From assembly GCA_964516325.1 (NCBI GenBank), contig CAZFAP010000009.1, positions 1 to 50,265 of the forward strand: a stretch of DNA of 50,265 nucleotides, in the 5' to 3' direction. Shown here piece after piece: positions 18,657-26,949 of the stretch. The translations under genes were made by a program, and so were the position numbers. The DNA comes from CAZFAP01 sp964516325 (GTDB lineage Bacteria > Auribacterota > JABMQX01). Position 1 is the first letter of the stretch. Each line of letters opens with the position of its first letter. Below the pieces are notes generated by a model, which made no database searches, was not told the origin of the DNA, and saw only the letters and a list, made by a program, of their open reading frames with translations.

Positions 18657-21620
18657 ATGTTCTGCCCAAAATGTGGCAGCCCCCTGCAGCCCAGCGCTCA
18701 GCTTTGTCCGGGGTGTGGGACGAGCCTCGAGTCTGCCTTTTCAGAAGCCGGGCCTGCAAAGGGCAAAAGGAAGCTGTCCAAGAAGGAACGAGCCGCCGCC
18801 GAGGCGCTTGCAGAGAAGGAGCGCCTAAGAAAGGCGGAGCAGGTCAGGGAGCAAGCTGAGCCATTGAAGTTGAGAAGGACGGAACCAGCAGCAGAAGCAA
18901 AAATGCCGGAGGAAAAGGAAAAAAAAGAAGAGAAACAAGAAGCTCATGAGGAATGGAAGGTACGATTCAAGGACGGGTCAGTCTTCGCCCCGGTAACGTA
19001 CGACCACCTCCTTGAGTTGTACAAATCGGGCCAAATTGACAAAGAGACCCCTGTCGCCAAAAACACCCTGACAGCCGAATGGGTAACTTTCGGAAAGAGT
19101 GAGATTTTCGCCATAGCGAAGGCACGAAGGGAGGGACAGCAGATTTTCTGCATTGGCTGCGGCACACCCTGGCCCGAGGGGACGAAGCTTTGCACCAGGT
19201 GCGGGACGTTCATCGAAACGGGCGAGAAGATCGCGGCGGCTGGAGAGAAAAAGAAAGAGACAACGGTGAAGTTCCGCCGTAAGCCCACGGAGATTCCCGC
19301 AGGGGCGCCCCCGCAGGCGGCTGGAGTGGCTATGACACCTGAAGTCGAAGAGGCTTTGGAAGTCCCCGAAGGTGCGGAAGCAGGCGAAACGGTTGGGGCC
19401 GCGGTTCCAGCCGAACCGACCGCTGCTGAGGCGCTCGAGGCAGTTGCGCCCGCAAAACCCCGAAAGCGAGGCAAGACAGTAATCAAGCTCGTGGTTGCGC
19501 TGGCGGTCGTCGTGGCTGCGGTAGCCGTGCTGGCGCCCGACAAGATGTCAGGGATTCTCGATAAGGTGAAGGGTCTGGTTGGCTTGAAGCGTCGTGCTCC
19601 AGATACAGCGCAAGAAGAGGCCGTGAGATGGTCTGGGGTAACCGACAACGTCCGCTCCGGGATCGAGGCGGTTCAACAGCGGCTCGCCAGGACGCTGGCA
19701 GCCACTCCTTTCTCAACACCGGAGGTTGACGGCTTCGCGGCGGACGTTGCGGGCTTCCTGAGGGGAGCAGTGGAGGAGTTCTCCAGCAAGGATGTGTTTG
19801 TCTCGCTGATGAGGACTTTGGCGGACGGTAAGTTGAAAGAAGCGGACGCCATCCTTGAGGAAGACAGAAAGGGGATTGACGCGGAAACACCAACGCCGCG
19901 ATTTGACGCGATCCAGGGATGCATCCGGGTGCTTCTCAGAAACGAGAAAGGATTTGGACTCCTAACTTCCGCCATTGCGGATGCGGACATCGCGGAACTG
20001 GCTACGAGCTTCTCGAAAGCCGCTGCGGAGGGATGCCTCGGGAAGCTCCTGCTTCCGCCGGGGAAAGACGATCCCTGGAGGTGTGTGGCGGAGATTCTCG
20101 GCGTGAAAAAGGAAGATCTGGGAGACGAGTTTCTCGCAAGGCACTGTGGGAAAGTCCTGTCGGGGTTGGTGACGATGCGAGGGCTTTCGGGGGGACCGGC
20201 TGCCCAGCCCGGAAAAGGCATAAAGGCAAAAGCCTCTGTCCTCTTCGAGAGAAGCATAAGCCCCTTTAGTCTTGTGGCGTTGACCGAACTCGGAGAAGCG
20301 AAGGCGGGAACGGCACGCACACCCTCCGAGCACAGGGCAGTGACGGTTGCTCGAATTCTGAGAGCGATGTCGGGACTGCGAGCCTCTCGGCCTGCTGAGG
20401 ACGACCGGCTTGTGAATACGTTGAGAGAGGCCCTGAATGCGGACCCGGAGAACGCACTTTTCCATTACATGATAGCCGCGGTGTACCTGAGAACGAACAG
20501 GACGGAGCAGGCCACCGCCGAAATGGCGGCGGGAAACCAGAAGCCCACCTGCTCCGACTACGCCAAAGAGAGAATGGAGGGGATGGCAGGAGTCCTCGAC
20601 ACTCCCCTTCCCTACACAGCCGCCGCGGCAATGGTAACCTCTCCGCACATATCCGCTCTGGGGGACTGCTGTCGAAAGCTTGTGGATTCTTCTGTTTCGC
20701 TTTTCCGCGTCGGAAGGAGGAAAGAGGTCTTCGAGATGCTCGGCCAGTGGCGGACGGCCTGCGAGAGGCTGAGGGACACGGCTTTCCGTTTTGAGGACGC
20801 GGCGATCGTTCTCAACGCGGCCGTGCCGTGCATGGCGGCGGAAGCCCAGCTCCACGACAGAGAAGGGAAGCAGGCAGAAGCATGGAGAGTTCGCAAGTCG
20901 CTCGTGGAGAACCAGCGGCTGGCGATGGCAATAAACCAAGAGGCGGCGTACGGGCTTCCGGCGGAGTTTTTCGTGAAGGAAGTCTTCTCGGAGAAGGGAA
21001 GCAAGGAGGAGTTCTCGAAGAGTTCGCCGACGGAGATGTTCGCAGCTCTCTTATCCAAGGCGACGCAGAAGCTGGACGCGATGGTCGCCAAGGACCCCGC
21101 CAGCGCGGGCGCCAGAGGGGCAAATCTCGAGGACCCACTGTATCTCCAGGCAAAGAAGTTTCTCGACGAAAAGAAATACTCGAACGCTTTTGACACCGCA
21201 TGGGCTTGTCTGACGAAGAATCCCGACCACGTCTGGGCTTTCAAGGTCATGGACGAGGCGGTCAAGGCTGCTGGCGTGGAGTCCGAGGTTGCTGGACCAA
21301 AGCCAGTTCCGTACATGGTTCTCGGAAAGAAGGACGCGAGCGTGCCCGGAGCGAGTCGCGTCCAATATGAGATAGAGGTTACGAGAGAGGCGACGAAGGA
21401 AGAGGCTATCGCAACGGCGAAAACCGCGCTCCAGGGATTCTTGAGAAAGGAGAAGCCCGACGCCGTGCGGATTCACCTGATGCAGAAGGGAAGCCGCTCG
21501 CCGTATCTCGTCCTCGACTGGGCGCCGGCAGGCGAATGGGAAAAAGCCAAAGCCGGAACCCCCGATTCGGAATTCAAGGAAGAGGTGAAGGTTCTTCAGG
21601 GGTCTTCCCTTCCGAAATAG
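18657..21620 (+). CDS. Zinc-ribbon / GYF_2-like membrane protein with helical repeat tail
   Basis: A 987-residue protein of unknown function. I chose ATG 18657 because CAAGGAGA lies just upstream and the chain then starts with a zinc ribbon: MFCPKCGSPLQ..LCPGCG (two CxxC knuckles, residues 3-24). A Lys/Glu-rich charged linker follows. A GYF_2-like domain lies at about 100-150 (EEWKVRFKDGSVFAPVTYDH .. LYKSGQID). A second zinc ribbon follows (FCIGCGTPWPEGTKLCTRCG, about 165-185). After an Ala/Pro/Glu-rich linker comes one membrane helix (VIKLVVALAVVVAAVAVLAP, about 277-296), so the zinc ribbons probably face the cytoplasm. The remaining 690 residues are mostly helical and TPR-like, with one segment NALFHYMIAAVYLRTNRTEQ. 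It sits between proA and proB, but nothing in it suggests proline metabolism. Confidence 0.78.
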   Translation: MFCPKCGSPLQPSAQLCPGCGTSLESAFSEAGPAKGKRKLSKKERAAAEALAEKERLRKAEQVREQAEPLKLRRTEPAAEAKMPEEKEKKEEKQEAHEEWKVRFKDGSVFAPVTYDHLLELYKSGQIDKETPVAKNTLTAEWVTFGKSEIFAIAKARREGQQIFCIGCGTPWPEGTKLCTRCGTFIETGEKIAAAGEKKKETTVKFRRKPTEIPAGAPPQAAGVAMTPEVEEALEVPEGAEAGETVGAAVPAEPTAAEALEAVAPAKPRKRGKTVIKLVVALAVVVAAVAVLAPDKMSGILDKVKGLVGLKRRAPDTAQEEAVRWSGVTDNVRSGIEAVQQRLARTLAATPFSTPEVDGFAADVAGFLRGAVEEFSSKDVFVSLMRTLADGKLKEADAILEEDRKGIDAETPTPRFDAIQGCIRVLLRNEKGFGLLTSAIADADIAELATSFSKAAAEGCLGKLLLPPGKDDPWRCVAEILGVKKEDLGDEFLARHCGKVLSGLVTMRGLSGGPAAQPGKGIKAKASVLFERSISPFSLVALTELGEAKAGTARTPSEHRAVTVARILRAMSGLRASRPAEDDRLVNTLREALNADPENALFHYMIAAVYLRTNRTEQATAEMAAGNQKPTCSDYAKERMEGMAGVLDTPLPYTAAAAMVTSPHISALGDCCRKLVDSSVSLFRVGRRKEVFEMLGQWRTACERLRDTAFRFEDAAIVLNAAVPCMAAEAQLHDREGKQAEAWRVRKSLVENQRLAMAINQEAAYGLPAEFFVKEVFSEKGSKEEFSKSSPTEMFAALLSKATQKLDAMVAKDPASAGARGANLEDPLYLQAKKFLDEKKYSNAFDTAWACLTKNPDHVWAFKVMDEAVKAAGVESEVAGPKPVPYMVLGKKDASVPGASRVQYEIEVTREATKEEAIATAKTALQGFLRKEKPDAVRIHLMQKGSRSPYLVLDWAPAGEWEKAKAGTPDSEFKEEVKVLQGSSLPK

Positions 21621-21652
21621 AGAAGCCACCTTCAAAACGGCTGAGCGCCAAG

Positions 21653-22771
21653 ATGCGAAGCGTGATTGAAAAGGCAAAGAACGTTGTGGCGAAAGTGGGG
21701 AGTTCCGTCCTCACTGACGCGGAGGGGAAGGTCAACCGCGATACGCTCAGGAACGTTGTGTCGCAGGTGAACTGGCTCATAGAGGGCGGAAGGCGGGTCG
21801 TGATGGTTTCGTCGGGAGCGAGGAGCGCCGGTTTCGGGAGGGTCGGAAAATGGGGCGATAAGGTGGACATGAAGTACAAGCAGGCGCTCTGCGCGGTCGG
21901 ACAGGTGGAGCTGATGAAGGAGTATCAATCGGCTTTCGGGGTGTTCGGAAGAAATGTCGGGCAACTCCTTCTGACGCACGAGGATTTCGACGACAGGCCG
22001 CGCTACCTCAACATCCGCAATACGTTAATGACGCTGCTCGAAGAAGGAATTGTGCCGGTGATCAACGAGAACGACACTGTCAGCACGGACGAGATAAAAA
22101 TTGGAGACAACGATTATCTCGCGGCGCTGGTTTCGATTCTCTGGGGGGCGGACCTCCTCATCATCCTAACCAGTACGGAAGGCGTGCTTAAAGCCGAGCC
22201 GAAGTCGGGGCAGCGGGGAGAGCTGATCCGGAGAATCGAGGACATTGACAGGTTTGCCGCCGTGGGCAAAGGGAAGAAGAGCGCGTGGGGAACAGGGGGC
22301 ATTCGGACGAAAATTGAGGCGGCCAGGAAGGTCGCAATGATGAATATCCCTACGTTCATCCTGAACGGGTTGAGGAAAGACGTTATCCTCGATGCTGGAT
22401 CGCTTGAGGACGCGACGGGAACGCTGATTGTTCCATCCGGAAAAGGGTTGCAGAGCAGAAAGCGTTGGCTGGCCGCCGGTAAGAGGTCCAAAGGGAAGCT
22501 GATTGTGGACGCGGGGGCGGAAGTTGCGTTGAGGGAAGGCGGAAAGAGCCTTCTCTCGGTTGGGATCAAGAAGATTGAAGGGCGATTCGGAGAGGGCGAC
22601 TTGGTTTCTATCGTTTCGCCGGACTACAAATTGGTTGGCAAAGGATTGGTGGAGTACAGCAGCGACGACCTGAAGAAGATCATGGGAGTGAAAGTACGAG
22701 AAATCCAGAAGATTCTCGGTCATAAGGCTTCGGACGAAGTGATTCATAGAGACAACATGGTGATTCTCTGA
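21653..22771 (+). CDS. proB: Glutamate 5-kinase
   Basis: A 372-residue kinase of the first proline step: ATP-dependent phosphorylation of glutamate to gamma-glutamyl phosphate. The amino-acid-kinase domain begins with VVAKVGSSVLTD (residues 11-22) and carries VSSGARSAGFGR, VIPVINENDTVSTDEIKIGDNDYLAA in two adjoining pieces, and GTGGIRTKIEAARKV. A C-terminal PUA domain starts near residue 280 (KLIVDAGAEVALREGGKSLL), as in the full-length bacterial enzyme that is feedback-inhibited by proline. The start at ATG 21653 gives the normal length; an upstream in-frame start at 21536 would overlap the previous gene. proC follows after 27 bases. Confidence 0.96.
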   Translation: MRSVIEKAKNVVAKVGSSVLTDAEGKVNRDTLRNVVSQVNWLIEGGRRVVMVSSGARSAGFGRVGKWGDKVDMKYKQALCAVGQVELMKEYQSAFGVFGRNVGQLLLTHEDFDDRPRYLNIRNTLMTLLEEGIVPVINENDTVSTDEIKIGDNDYLAALVSILWGADLLIILTSTEGVLKAEPKSGQRGELIRRIEDIDRFAAVGKGKKSAWGTGGIRTKIEAARKVAMMNIPTFILNGLRKDVILDAGSLEDATGTLIVPSGKGLQSRKRWLAAGKRSKGKLIVDAGAEVALREGGKSLLSVGIKKIEGRFGEGDLVSIVSPDYKLVGKGLVEYSSDDLKKIMGVKVREIQKILGHKASDEVIHRDNMVIL

Positions 22772-22798
22772 GGAGGGAACCATTACGGAGGGCATGTC

Positions 22799-23581
22799 AT
22801 GCGTCTGGGCATAATCGGAGTGGGAAATATCGGAGAGATTTTTGCGGAACGGCTCGCAGGGCAGAAGCATACAGTCCTGGCATACGATGTGCGGGCTGAA
22901 AGGCTGGCGGAAGTCGTGGAACGGTGCGGCATTGAAAAGGCCGCGAGCAACAAGGGCTTAATCGGGTGCTCGGAGGTGGTGATTGTCGCCGTCAAGCCGC
23001 AGGCGTTCGCGTCCCTCGTTGAAGAACTCAAAGGGGTGAAACTGAACGGAAAGTTGCTTGTCAGCGTTCTGGCGGGCGTGCCGACGCGAAAGTACGAGGA
23101 TGCGCTGCCGGGCGTTAAGGTCATCAGGATCATGCCGAACCTTCCGATCAAGATAGGGAAGGGAGTCATTGCCCTGGCGAAGGGGAAAAACGTGACGCAG
23201 GAGGAGGAGCAGAAGGTCGCCGAACTGCTTGCCCCTCTCGGCGCCGTCGAGAAAGTCCCCGAAGAAAAAATGGACGCCGTAACCGCATTGAGCGGGAGCG
23301 GCGCCGGATACGTTTTCGCCATCATCGAAGCCCTCGCCGACGCGGGAGTTCGGGTCGGATTGGATTATTCGCAGTCCCTGCGGATGGTTGCACGCACGCT
23401 GGCTGGGAGTGCCGAAATGCTCGAGTCGTCGGGGGAGCACCCCGAGGTGCTGAAAAACAGGGTCGCTTCTCCGGCGGGAACGACTATCGAAGGTCTATTC
23501 GTTATGGAACAACGGGGGATTCGCGGCATCCTGATAGAAGCCGTTTCCGCGGCATATCGGCGAGCGAAGGAGCTGGCTTAG
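22799..23581 (+). CDS. proC: Pyrroline-5-carboxylate reductase
   Basis: A 260-residue enzyme of the last proline step: NAD(P)H-dependent reduction of 1-pyrroline-5-carboxylate to proline. The N-terminal Rossmann motif is GIIGVGNIG (GxGxxG at residues 7-12). The substrate-site region MPNLPIKIGKGV and the C-terminal dimerisation region with ALSGSGAGYVFAIIEALADA and RVASPAGTTIEGL are all present. The length is normal. It closes the proline block; the start has GAGGG a few tens of bases upstream and is otherwise unambiguous. Confidence 0.95.
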   Translation: MRLGIIGVGNIGEIFAERLAGQKHTVLAYDVRAERLAEVVERCGIEKAASNKGLIGCSEVVIVAVKPQAFASLVEELKGVKLNGKLLVSVLAGVPTRKYEDALPGVKVIRIMPNLPIKIGKGVIALAKGKNVTQEEEQKVAELLAPLGAVEKVPEEKMDAVTALSGSGAGYVFAIIEALADAGVRVGLDYSQSLRMVARTLAGSAEMLESSGEHPEVLKNRVASPAGTTIEGLFVMEQRGIRGILIEAVSAAYRRAKELA

Positions 23582-23673
23582 CCCGGGCATTGTGAATAAA
23601 GACGCGGTCCAAGCGTCTAACAAATGGAAGCAAGAAAGAAACGGAACAACTTCGGATGCAGGAGGTACGAAGT

Positions 23674-23973
23674 ATGAAGAAGTTTCTACTCGGCGCGATA
23701 TTGGCGGTTTCGCTGTTCTGCACGGTGATGCCGGAGGCGAGCGGGCAGTACCGCTACCGCAGGCCGTATTACCGCGTGCCGCCGTACCGGTCGTACGTGT
23801 ATCGGCACAGGTATTACTATCCCCGGTACTACTATCGCCCGTATCGGTACTACGGGGGAACGTACTACAATCCGTGGTACTCCTACCCGACGTACTCCTA
23901 TCCGACGTACTATTATCCGGCGCCCTATTACGCGAACCCGTGGTACGGCGGTTCCTTCAACATCTGGTGGTAG
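23674..23973 (+). CDS. Small exported Tyr/Arg/Pro-rich protein
   Basis: A 99-residue protein with a standard signal peptide (KKFLLGAILAVSLFCTVMPEASG, cleavage probably just before QYRY). I placed the start at ATG 23674, where GGAGG lies nine bases upstream. By my count the 75-residue mature chain has 28 tyrosines, with Arg confined to the first half and Pro/Trp/Ser in the second. The second half shows a short repeat around SYPTYSYPTYYYPAPYY. There are no cysteines in the mature part. The composition suggests a disordered, adhesive or di-tyrosine cross-linked surface component, but I do not recognise a named family. It stands alone after proC, with 92 bases between. Confidence 0.7.
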   Translation: MKKFLLGAILAVSLFCTVMPEASGQYRYRRPYYRVPPYRSYVYRHRYYYPRYYYRPYRYYGGTYYNPWYSYPTYSYPTYYYPAPYYANPWYGGSFNIWW

Positions 23974-24059
23974 GATGATTCTCGGGTGAGGGGCGCAGGA
24001 AAACCTAACTGTCCGGCGAACACATCTGGGGTTTGGCACGGACGCTCGGATGCGAGGGA

Positions 24060-24269
24060 TCAGGGGGGAAGGTTGTGGGTGGCGTTTTGACCGGCTTTCC
24101 AGTTGTCGGGGAGGAGTCCCTCGAGCCGTTTGGTGGAATGGGCGTTGATGCGTTGGAAGACGTGTCGGACGTAGGCGAAGGGATCCATCTGCACTCGTTG
24201 GCATGTGCTGATGAAGCAGGTGAGGATCGCCGCGGTTCGCCCACCTTTATCGCTGCCGAAGAAGAGCCG
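24060..24269 (-). mobile_element. IS66-family transposase, C-terminal remnant
   Basis: Read on the - strand, 24269 to 24060 encodes LFFGSDKGGRTAAILTCFI, then STCQRVQMDPFAYVRHVFQR and RLEGLLPDNWKA, before a stop. This is the characteristic C-terminal tail of IS66-type transposases (TnpC), usually LFAGSD.GG..AA.L...I.TC...G.DP.AYL.DV...I. The 400 or so upstream residues, the partner genes and obvious terminal inverted repeats are missing. The reading frame upstream of 24270 continues into unrelated repeat DNA. It is a dead fragment. Confidence 0.72.
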
Positions 24270-24298
24270 CCCTGGCCAAGGCCCAACGGGGAGGCGGG
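24268..24298 (+). repeat. GC-rich hairpin-like module, copy 1
   Basis: A 31-base segment beginning CCGCCCTGGCCAAGGCCC and ending in GGCGG. The ends are complementary (CCGCC/GGCGG) and the core GGCC-aa-GGCC is palindromic, so it can fold. Close relatives lie at 28238-28268 (about 27 of 31 identical) and, less exactly, at 28161-28185. It sits at the breakpoint of the IS66 remnant. Confidence 0.4.
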
Positions 24299-24377
24299 CA
24301 TGGGTCCAGCAGGCCGCTTGGGGTGCCCCCTCACTTACGGCCGGCAGACGCGGCGGAAAAGAAGCCACGATTTCGAC

Positions 24378-24465
24378 GGGATAACAGGATGGACCGGATA
24401 ATCCTGAAAATCCTGTTAATCCTGTCCGACATCCCTCTGTGCTCTCTGCGTCCTCCGCGCTGAGT
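24378..24465. repeat. Dispersed periodic repeats (ACAGGAT and CGCAGAG families)
   Basis: Positions 24378-24427 carry GGGATAACAGGATGGACCGG followed by tandem ATCCTG-type units in the opposite sense. The segment ACAGGATGGACCGGATAATC is nearly repeated at 32362-32381. Positions 24435-24465 carry the complement of a CGCAGAG/CGCGGAG periodic repeat whose relatives occur near 32313, 38883 and 45629. No protein is encoded here. Confidence 0.55.
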
Positions 24466-24512
24466 CCCACCGCTTTCATAGATGAGGCATTACCACTTCG
24501 GGCAAATTGGGC

Positions 24513-24540
24513 TTGACACCGCTCCCGGGTTTGGCATAAT
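24513..24540 (+). promoter_or_regulatory. Near-consensus sigma-70 promoter facing the integrase remnant
   Basis: TTGACA (24513-24518), a 16-base spacer and CATAAT (24535-24540). A TGG triplet precedes the -10 and makes it extended. Transcription would begin near 24547, only a few bases before a degenerate open frame. It is among the strongest-looking promoters in the window, yet no intact gene follows for about 530 bases. Confidence 0.5.
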
Positions 24541-24693
24541 GAACGCCGGATGAGGGCACGCGGCGCTTTGGCAAAAAGCGGTCAAACGTTTCTTGGGGAC
24601 ATAGTGATGACCGGGCCGAGAGGGTTGCTCCAGCGACAAATCTCCATGATCCTTCTACCATCCCGCGTTCACCGTTCAGACTTCACGGGCTGC

Positions 24694-24866
24694 CATACGT
24701 TGCGGCATTCCTTCGCGACTCACTTGCTCGAAGGCGGTTACGATATCCGAACTGTCCAGTCGCGCGTTCCGCGGGATGGGACATTACGAGGTCAAGACAA
24801 CGATCATTTATACCCATGTCCAACCGCGGACCGGCGGGCGTTCGCAGCCCAGCCGACGCGCTTTGA
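24694..24866 (+). pseudogene. Integron-integrase-type tyrosine recombinase, frameshifted C-terminal remnant
   Basis: Three consecutive frames each hold a piece of the same family. Frame one (24694-24759) reads HTLRHSFATHLLEGG then YDIRTVQ. The next frame (24773-24820) reads GMGHYEVKTTIIYTHV. The third (24840-24866) reads VRSPADAL and a stop. In intact IntI-like integrases this order is HTLRHSFATHLLE..YDIRTVQELLGH.DV.TTMIYTHV...G.RSPADAL. The Arg and His of HxLRH and the Tyr of IYTHV survive, but two frameshifts and the loss of everything upstream of the LRH box make it non-functional. An open frame from 24550 to 24918 covers only the first piece and is not a real gene. I see no attC array beside it. 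Confidence 0.7.
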
Positions 24867-25080
24867 GGCCATCGCAGAGGTTTTTATGCCGATCCGGATA
24901 ATGCGCCACGATAAATAATTGCATGCGGCGCAGGTAACCGAGGCTGAAGAGATTATCGCAGTCCCATCGGCTGTATGAACGGCGTGTTATACGGGCAGAA
25001 AACCGAAGTTCCGCATCTTCTGCGGATCAATCTAATCACTGTTGTCTGGCAGGACCAGAAGAAACCGAGGAGGAAGACCG
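24867..25080. other. Non-coding gap after the integrase remnant
   Basis: Nothing coding is supported here. The stretch contains CCGATCCGGATAATGCG and, near 24985-24995, GTGTTATACG. These could be decayed recombination-site sequence given the integrase next door, but they do not match the attC core GTTRRRY. The last 20 bases contain the GAGGAGGAA ribosome-binding site of the next gene. Confidence 0.35.
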
Positions 25081-26838
25081 ATGATCACACGTCAGAGGAC
25101 TCTTCAGGGTAGAAGCGATCGGCAGCCGATGAGCCTGATCTTGATAGGGCTCGCCTTGCTGACAGTCTCGGCTGAGCGTGCTTGCGGCCAGCAGTCGGTG
25201 CCTGCTCGCCTAGGCGAAGCATTCGACATCGAAGTTCCGGAGCCGGCTGGCGGGGGATTGGACCTGAGCACTCTGGTAAAGGGGGCGGTCACTATTCATG
25301 GGAAGGGGGAAGCTATCCTGTTGGATTGCGAGCGCGTGGGCGATAGGGTATTCGTAGCCGCCCCTGTGGGGAGAAAGGGCGACGCGCAGGTGGCACCAGC
25401 CAAAGAAAAGGGAAGTGAAGTTCGTTACGCAGGAAAAGGCACCATAAATGACATGTCGTTTGATGTGCCGCCTGGACACCGTCTGTGCTTCCGTAAGTCG
25501 GAGCATGGCTGGGTATACATCTGTGGCAGGGGCCGCCTCTCAGGTTCCGTTCAGGGGGACTTCGGAAAGACGCCTGATCCCCAGCAGGTCCTTGATCTAC
25601 TGGCTTCCGATTCCTCGCTCGAGCGGGAAGGTGGTGCGCGAAACATACAGCTGTTGCCAGACGTCTCTGACGAGCATCAGGCACGCATAGTGGAGAAGCT
25701 GCGGCAACTCCTCGCCGACACCGACCCGGTCCTCTTCTCCGCAGCAGCGGAAGGGCTTGCCTACATCGGTTCGGATTCCGCCTATCGGTCGCTCATCGAG
25801 GCCGGCAAAGCCGCAGGAACCGAACAGCACAAGGCAATCATTGCCGAGTGTCTGGCTCTATTGGGGGCACGCAGGCTCTTTCTTGGCGCGGGCTCTGCTT
25901 CGATCAGTGAGCCAGAGGGTGCACGCCTCGTACTGAGTGTGCAGAAGCCTTGGGTGAAAAACTGCATGGCAGAGCGTCTGCACGGAGAACCACGCCTAAG
26001 GGAACGCGTGTCCGCGCTCGCAGAACACGCCTCAGTTGAGGTTAAGACTCTGGCCTTGGGGGTCCAGTCGAGCGCTGGCGTCCCCCATTCAGAACAGAAC
26101 ACCCCCCAACGCGGGCGCATCGAGCGGGGAACCTGGTCCGGAAAGGCGACCAACGGGAAGATGTGGACTCAAGTGCAGTTTGCTGTCGACCCGGACAAGC
26201 GGGAAGTTGGCAAGTTCATGATCAGGTTGGGCTTTGAGCCAGAGGATGATGGGAGCCTCGAACTGGCTTTGGAGGATTTGGGGCTCATCGACGAGGACGG
26301 TGTCTTTGACGTTGTAAAAGGAGGTCGCACCTACATCAAGGGCCGCTTCCTCTCGCCCACGCAAGCAGAGGGCACACTTTGGTTCCCGATGGTCTCTTTC
26401 AAAGCACCCGATGGAGGGCAAGTGGAGCCGTGCAGGCAATGGAAAGCAGTTGCGCCTGGCGAACCGGCTGGTAGCTCAAAGACGGCTGCCCCAGCGGAGG
26501 AAGGTGCCGCCAGCTCGCCCTCCGGGATCGCCGAGAGTGTTCTGCCCGGTTTCAAGGGCGTGCTCCGGGGACCGAACGAGGTGCGCATCAAGAACCCGAA
26601 CGACTTCGTGGTAACGGCAGGCTTGCGTTCAGGTGGGCAGGGCAAGGACCTGACCGTGCCCGCCAACGGTTCCGCTTCGGTCTTCGTGCCAGACGGAAAG
26701 TACGACATCTTCTTCGTGTACTCGAATAGGCCCGATGCTCTGTTCCAGGGAGACAGCTTTGCCCTCGACCACAATGGCGTCGAAATCCAGGTCGTCAAGG
26801 TAGTGGGAGGGAACTACCGCATAAGGCAAGTGAAGTAG
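25081..26838 (+). CDS. Secreted HEAT-repeat protein of unknown function
   Basis: A 585-residue protein. ATG 25081 is chosen because GAGGAGGAAG lies just upstream; an ATG at 25042 has no such site. The N-terminal hydrophobic stretch MSLILIGLALLTVSAERACG (preceded by about 17 polar residues) looks like a signal peptide. About 35-150 is a beta-rich domain. About 160-330 holds HEAT-type helical repeats (DPQQVLDLLASDSSLEREGG, DPVLFSAAAEGLAYIGSDSA). A beta domain follows near 345-450. The last 90 residues form a compact beta-sandwich with IKNPNDFVVTAGLRSGGQ and FVPDGKYDIFFVYSNRPDAL. I cannot name the family. It sits among transposase and integrase remnants and may be accessory. Confidence 0.65.
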   Translation: MITRQRTLQGRSDRQPMSLILIGLALLTVSAERACGQQSVPARLGEAFDIEVPEPAGGGLDLSTLVKGAVTIHGKGEAILLDCERVGDRVFVAAPVGRKGDAQVAPAKEKGSEVRYAGKGTINDMSFDVPPGHRLCFRKSEHGWVYICGRGRLSGSVQGDFGKTPDPQQVLDLLASDSSLEREGGARNIQLLPDVSDEHQARIVEKLRQLLADTDPVLFSAAAEGLAYIGSDSAYRSLIEAGKAAGTEQHKAIIAECLALLGARRLFLGAGSASISEPEGARLVLSVQKPWVKNCMAERLHGEPRLRERVSALAEHASVEVKTLALGVQSSAGVPHSEQNTPQRGRIERGTWSGKATNGKMWTQVQFAVDPDKREVGKFMIRLGFEPEDDGSLELALEDLGLIDEDGVFDVVKGGRTYIKGRFLSPTQAEGTLWFPMVSFKAPDGGQVEPCRQWKAVAPGEPAGSSKTAAPAEEGAASSPSGIAESVLPGFKGVLRGPNEVRIKNPNDFVVTAGLRSGGQGKDLTVPANGSASVFVPDGKYDIFFVYSNRPDALFQGDSFALDHNGVEIQVVKVVGGNYRIRQVK

Positions 26839-26949
26839 ATTCGGACAGATAACAAGTGCATTCACGCGGACCGGAAACGCTGCGCCGCTTCGGCCTGCAG
26901 TATCCCCGCCGGTGACGCCGTCGTTGGACAAAAGAGAGGAGGACGTACG

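Noticed and set aside
24550..24918. 122-residue open frame as an intact integrase gene
   Set aside because: Only residues 49-70 match the recombinase family; the remaining family motifs lie in the other two frames, so it is a pseudogene.
24980..25000. attC recombination site next to the integrase remnant
   Set aside because: GTTATAC does not fit the GTTRRRY core and no paired inverse core with a foldable spacer is visible.
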